Below are positions 60,856-64,000 of a stretch of DNA of 64,000 nt, piece by piece. The DNA lies in contig NZ_JAKLWS010000006.1 of NCBI RefSeq assembly GCF_022012475.1, positions 1 through 64,000 on the forward strand, written 5' to 3'. This DNA comes from Rhodohalobacter sulfatireducens (GTDB taxonomy: Bacteria > Bacteroidota > Rhodothermia > Balneolales > Balneolaceae). Each line of letters opens with the position of its first letter. The stretch's first letter is position 1. Position numbers and translations under genes: made by a program. The notes beneath the pieces were generated by a model. The model was not told the DNA's origin. It searched no databases and saw nothing but the letters and a program-made list of their open reading frames with translations.

Positions 60856-62361
60856 TTGTTTCGGAGCAGAAGATCATACAAACATAAACTTGTTTCCATG
60901 GGCGACAGCATGGCGCAGGGGTTCAAAAATGGCGGGGTTTATCGCACGGATTTGAGCTTTCCGGCCATACTAAAACGATCACTTCAGCCATCGGCTGAAT
61001 TTGACCTTCCCTCATTTTCGGCACAAGCGGGAATCCCCATCAATATAGAAGTTCTGATTCGCGGTCTCGCTGAAAAATATGGGAATGGCATCACGCTTGG
61101 TAATTCAATCGGGGCGGGATCTGAAATCTATAAGACACTGCGCCGGATTAAATCGTATTGGGAGGGTCACCTGAAATCCCTGAAGGTGGAACAGGATACT
61201 CCATTTCACAACCAGGCGATCTGGGGATTTACCATCAGCGACTGTATACTGATGAGCGAAGAGTATTGCCGCAAATATATCAGCACAAACAGGCCTGAAT
61301 ACTCGGTATTTAATGTACTTCCGGATCATGCCATGTACATTACCGCAAGATTGGTTCTGAATCCCTCATTCAGCAAGAAGTTTGAGAATAACTCTATGGT
61401 CGATAATTTAAGGCTTCTGAGTGAAGATGGGGGCATCGAGAATCTCATTGTGTGCATTGGCCATAACAATGTTGTAGGAGCCGTAACCAATTTAGATATC
61501 CAATATTCCGAGGAGTCCGACCTCAATGCCCGTTATGCCGATCGAAACTGTACGGTTTTTCGGCCGGAGCATTTTAAATCTGAATTGAGGTCTCTTTATG
61601 AGGAAATTGCGAAACTGAATACTAAAAATGTTTTTGTTCCCACCATACCCTACGTAACCATTCCACCGGCCATTCGGGGAGTAAATGAGGATAAAGAGAA
61701 ACCCAGATCCGGTTATTTTGATTACTACTCACGCTTCTGGATTTGGGATGAAGATTTCGACCCCGACAAACATCCACATTTAACAAAAGATGATGCAATC
61801 GAACTGGATATCGTCGTGGATCAGTATAACGCTATTATTCAGAAACTGGCTGATGAGTATGAATTCTGCGTTGTTCCTGTTCACAAATATGTTCGTGCTG
61901 CTGCACGCAGACGCCTCGGAAAAGATAATGTGAGCCCCTTCCCTCCCGGTTTTGTTAAAGCTCTCCAAAAAAATGAAAAAACAACTTACCTGGTGGAGGA
62001 TCTGGAGAACATTCGTATCTCAACGGATTATTTGAGGCTTGATGAAGATACCGGCAAAATCGACCGTGGCGGTATTTTTAGTTTAGATGGCCTCCATCCA
62101 TCCACGATCGGCTACGGCCTGATTGCAAATATCTACAAAATGTCGATGGAAAAACGTAAGGTGGAATTTGAAAAACCTATAGATTGGGATTATATCATTG
62201 AAAGCGAAACTCTTATAACTGATCCCCCGCCATTAATGAAAGATCTTCGCGTGCTGCTGAAATTCCTTGCATTGAGCCGGCAAGAGCGACTTACATTCCT
62301 GGGCAAAAACTTATTACAACTTGTGCTCGAAGCGTTCTCTTCGAAACCGGAATTGGACTAG
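60856..62361 (+). CDS. SGNH/GDSL hydrolase-like protein
   Basis: This 501-residue protein has VSMGDSMAQGF near its start, giving the GDS nucleophile block, NLIVCIGHNNVVG in the position of block III, and SLDGLHPSTIGYGLIANIYK near residues 412-431 for the Asp-x-x-His of block V. The frame starts at TTG 60856, directly after an in-frame stop; ATG 60898 would begin just before GDSM. There is no signal peptide, so it seems cytoplasmic. It is longer than usual esterases of the family and the substrate is unknown. Confidence 0.75.
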   Translation: MFRSRRSYKHKLVSMGDSMAQGFKNGGVYRTDLSFPAILKRSLQPSAEFDLPSFSAQAGIPINIEVLIRGLAEKYGNGITLGNSIGAGSEIYKTLRRIKSYWEGHLKSLKVEQDTPFHNQAIWGFTISDCILMSEEYCRKYISTNRPEYSVFNVLPDHAMYITARLVLNPSFSKKFENNSMVDNLRLLSEDGGIENLIVCIGHNNVVGAVTNLDIQYSEESDLNARYADRNCTVFRPEHFKSELRSLYEEIAKLNTKNVFVPTIPYVTIPPAIRGVNEDKEKPRSGYFDYYSRFWIWDEDFDPDKHPHLTKDDAIELDIVVDQYNAIIQKLADEYEFCVVPVHKYVRAAARRRLGKDNVSPFPPGFVKALQKNEKTTYLVEDLENIRISTDYLRLDEDTGKIDRGGIFSLDGLHPSTIGYGLIANIYKMSMEKRKVEFEKPIDWDYIIESETLITDPPPLMKDLRVLLKFLALSRQERLTFLGKNLLQLVLEAFSSKPELD

Positions 62362-62546
62362 TGTTGTTTCAAACCATAGCTGTCAGTAATGTGAAAGCCA
62401 CAGAGCATTCCCGGTGCTTTTCCGGGTTTCTGTCAGCGTCGTTTGTTTAGAAAAGGATGAACAGATGATGATTTTCCAAAACCCAACGTTGTCAGATCCA
62501 GTGGGTGCTGACAGGTTTCGGCCAACATCGTATCACTGACTTTACA

Positions 62547-63890
62547 TTAGTCTGCGAGCTCTTTAGCCAAATGCAATCCATTTTTAATACAATCCGGTAC
62601 AGAGACCCCATCCCTGAAGTTACCGGCAAGGTGCAAGCCGGGGTTACTCTTCTCGATCGAGTTAAACGCGTCCAGCACACGATCATACCCTACATGATAT
62701 CCCGGAATGGATTTTGGCCAAAAGACATGCTCTTTGAATATAGGTTCACCGGTAACTCCAATCAAATCTTCGAGTTCAGCTAAAACAATTTTTAAAAGTG
62801 ATTGGCTCTCCTTTTGAGCCAGTTCGGGATTACGACCACCGCCAACAAATACAGTTAACAAGTGAGAATCGGCCGGTGCCCTGCCGGGAAAAAGCGTAGA
62901 TGAAAAAAGTGCTCCGAGGATATTCCTGTTCTCTTTTTCCGGAACCAGGAATCCAAATCCATCCAATGGATGTGAAACCTGGCCTTTCTTAAATCCAAGG
63001 TGGAAAACAGACAATGGTGGATAATCAACTGTTTCAATTTCTTCATGTTTTTCCTGCTGAATCGGCAAAAGTCTTTTATTCCATTTATACAATGGTGCAT
63101 TCAGTATAACTTTTTCATAAGGCCCTTTATCTCCAAATTTACTTTTCAGATACCAGCCATCGTCCAATTTCTGGATTTTTTTAATTTGATGGTTGAAGTA
63201 GATCTCATCAAGTTGGTCGGTAATTGTCTCGACAATTTGATGAAGGCCGTTATTGAATGAAATCAGTTCACGATCGATTCGTCCTTCACTTTTTCTTTTT
63301 TTTCGTCCTGCGAAAGTTCCCCAAATCAGTGAACCATACTCCTGTTCCAGTTCATACATTTTGGGAAATGTATGGCGAAGAGAAAGCTTCTCGGGCCGGT
63401 TTGCATAAATTCCGGCAATAAATGGATTCAACGCATAATCCAGCATCTCTTTTCCGATTCTTCGTTTAACAAATTGAGCTACCGTTTCATCTTGATTATC
63501 TGTCTTTGATATAAAGGGCTCTTTCAAGACAGCTAACTTACCCAAAGTTGAAAAAAGCGGTGTCGAAATAGCTTCAGACAGGGAAGACGGAAGTTTTACG
63601 AGTTGTCCATTTTTTATGATAAATCGTTTTGAGCTTTCAGGATTGGCAATGATTTTCTCCTCCCAGATCCCTAGCTCTTTTAAAAAATCGGCTACTTTTT
63701 TGTCTTTCAAAAGCAGTGTATTCGGACCGTATTCGAGCAGCCACCCATCTTCTATAACAGACTTTATCGAACCACCGGCATACCCATGCTGCTCAAACAG
63801 TTCAACTTTATGTCCCATCCTTTTAAGTGACCACGCTGCGGTTAGTCCCGTAATACCTGCTCCGACAATCGCAATTTTATTTTCTTCCAT
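62547..63890 (-). CDS. hemG: Oxygen-dependent-type protoporphyrinogen oxidase
   Basis: This 447-residue flavoprotein begins KIAIVGAGITGLTAAWSLKR with the FAD dinucleotide fold and FEQHGYAGGSIKSV after it. VAQFVKRRIGKEMLDYALNPFIAGIYA is a strongly conserved PPOX segment. The C-terminus has LHLAGNFRDGVSVPDCIKNG, which closes the FAD site. It oxidises protoporphyrinogen IX (or coproporphyrinogen III, in the coproporphyrin-dependent route) in heme synthesis. HemD at 58358 supports a heme role. Which of the two substrates is used cannot be told by eye. Confidence 0.92.
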   Translation of the reverse strand: MEENKIAIVGAGITGLTAAWSLKRMGHKVELFEQHGYAGGSIKSVIEDGWLLEYGPNTLLLKDKKVADFLKELGIWEEKIIANPESSKRFIIKNGQLVKLPSSLSEAISTPLFSTLGKLAVLKEPFISKTDNQDETVAQFVKRRIGKEMLDYALNPFIAGIYANRPEKLSLRHTFPKMYELEQEYGSLIWGTFAGRKKRKSEGRIDRELISFNNGLHQIVETITDQLDEIYFNHQIKKIQKLDDGWYLKSKFGDKGPYEKVILNAPLYKWNKRLLPIQQEKHEEIETVDYPPLSVFHLGFKKGQVSHPLDGFGFLVPEKENRNILGALFSSTLFPGRAPADSHLLTVFVGGGRNPELAQKESQSLLKIVLAELEDLIGVTGEPIFKEHVFWPKSIPGYHVGYDRVLDAFNSIEKSNPGLHLAGNFRDGVSVPDCIKNGLHLAKELAD

Positions 63891-64000
63891 TTCAATAAAT
63901 TACCGCCTTCAAAGAAAAATAAGATAGCGCAAGCGTACCGCTTGTGCTCCTCTATATAAGTCATAAAGATTTTTGGGGCACGAGCGAGTTTACTACGCCA

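Overview
The window looks like a chromosomal segment from a Balneolota-type bacterium (FCB group, Bacteroidota relatives, probably Balneolaceae). This is an inference from protein style and gene neighbourhoods: many 6-bladed beta-propeller lipoproteins, GG-type peptide leaders like those of Bacteroidota, a LanC-like protein, a VKOR-thioredoxin fusion, MutS2 and HemD/HemG. The ends are ordinary. At 0-12 kb are a CHAT protease-like protein, a response regulator, an anti-sigma-like TPR protein, a CoA-binding protein, two TauE/SafE transporters, PhzF, MutS2 and a MntA/HepT module with a broken HepT. At 56-64 kb are a glycerophosphodiesterase, a cupin, HemD, an Omp85-type barrel, an AhpD-like protein, a GDSL-like protein and HemG.

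The centre, about 12.4-34.4 kb and almost all on the minus strand, holds what looks like a coherent, poorly described system for making, exporting and oxidatively folding cysteine-rich peptides. Four small precursors (17578-17832, 27059-27376, 29740-30042, 32018-32263) share a leader of the form ISxxLxRSEMxEIMAG followed by a divergent, Cys-rich core. Each is followed immediately by its own 6-bladed beta-propeller lipoprotein. Nearby are a C39 leader peptidase, an ABC exporter, a HlyD adaptor, a LanC-like protein, three putative glycosyltransferases, a membrane-anchored CPPC thioredoxin, a C39-like/VKOR/thioredoxin fusion and two small GerE/LuxR-type HTH regulators. Four near-identical palindromes (ACCCCTA-N6-TAGGGGT) stand before the transcription units. 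Two Sec-type Cys-rich small proteins (15054-15356 and the broken 53696-54184) are also followed by propellers, so the peptide-plus-propeller pairing occurs six times.

From 34.8 to 52.3 kb, parts of an RND efflux system (two permeases and one adaptor) are separated by a propeller-only array (38.6-46.8 kb) and by three copies of a roughly 0.5 kb element. That element carries a DUF559 endonuclease-like gene between inverted repeats built on CCCCTCCTT/AAGGAGGGG arms. The array contains a ribbon-helix-helix/MazF toxin-antitoxin pair. In all, 14 propeller genes are present, one of them interrupted.

The accessory region shows strong signs of duplication and decay. There are in-frame stops in HepT, one propeller, one Cys-rich protein, one DUF559 copy and between the C39 peptidase and its ABC exporter. 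There are frameshifts in a regulator and in another DUF559 copy. Remnants of the C39, glycosyltransferase and propeller genes lie between the peptide modules. Reads over these positions would distinguish true decay from sequencing error.
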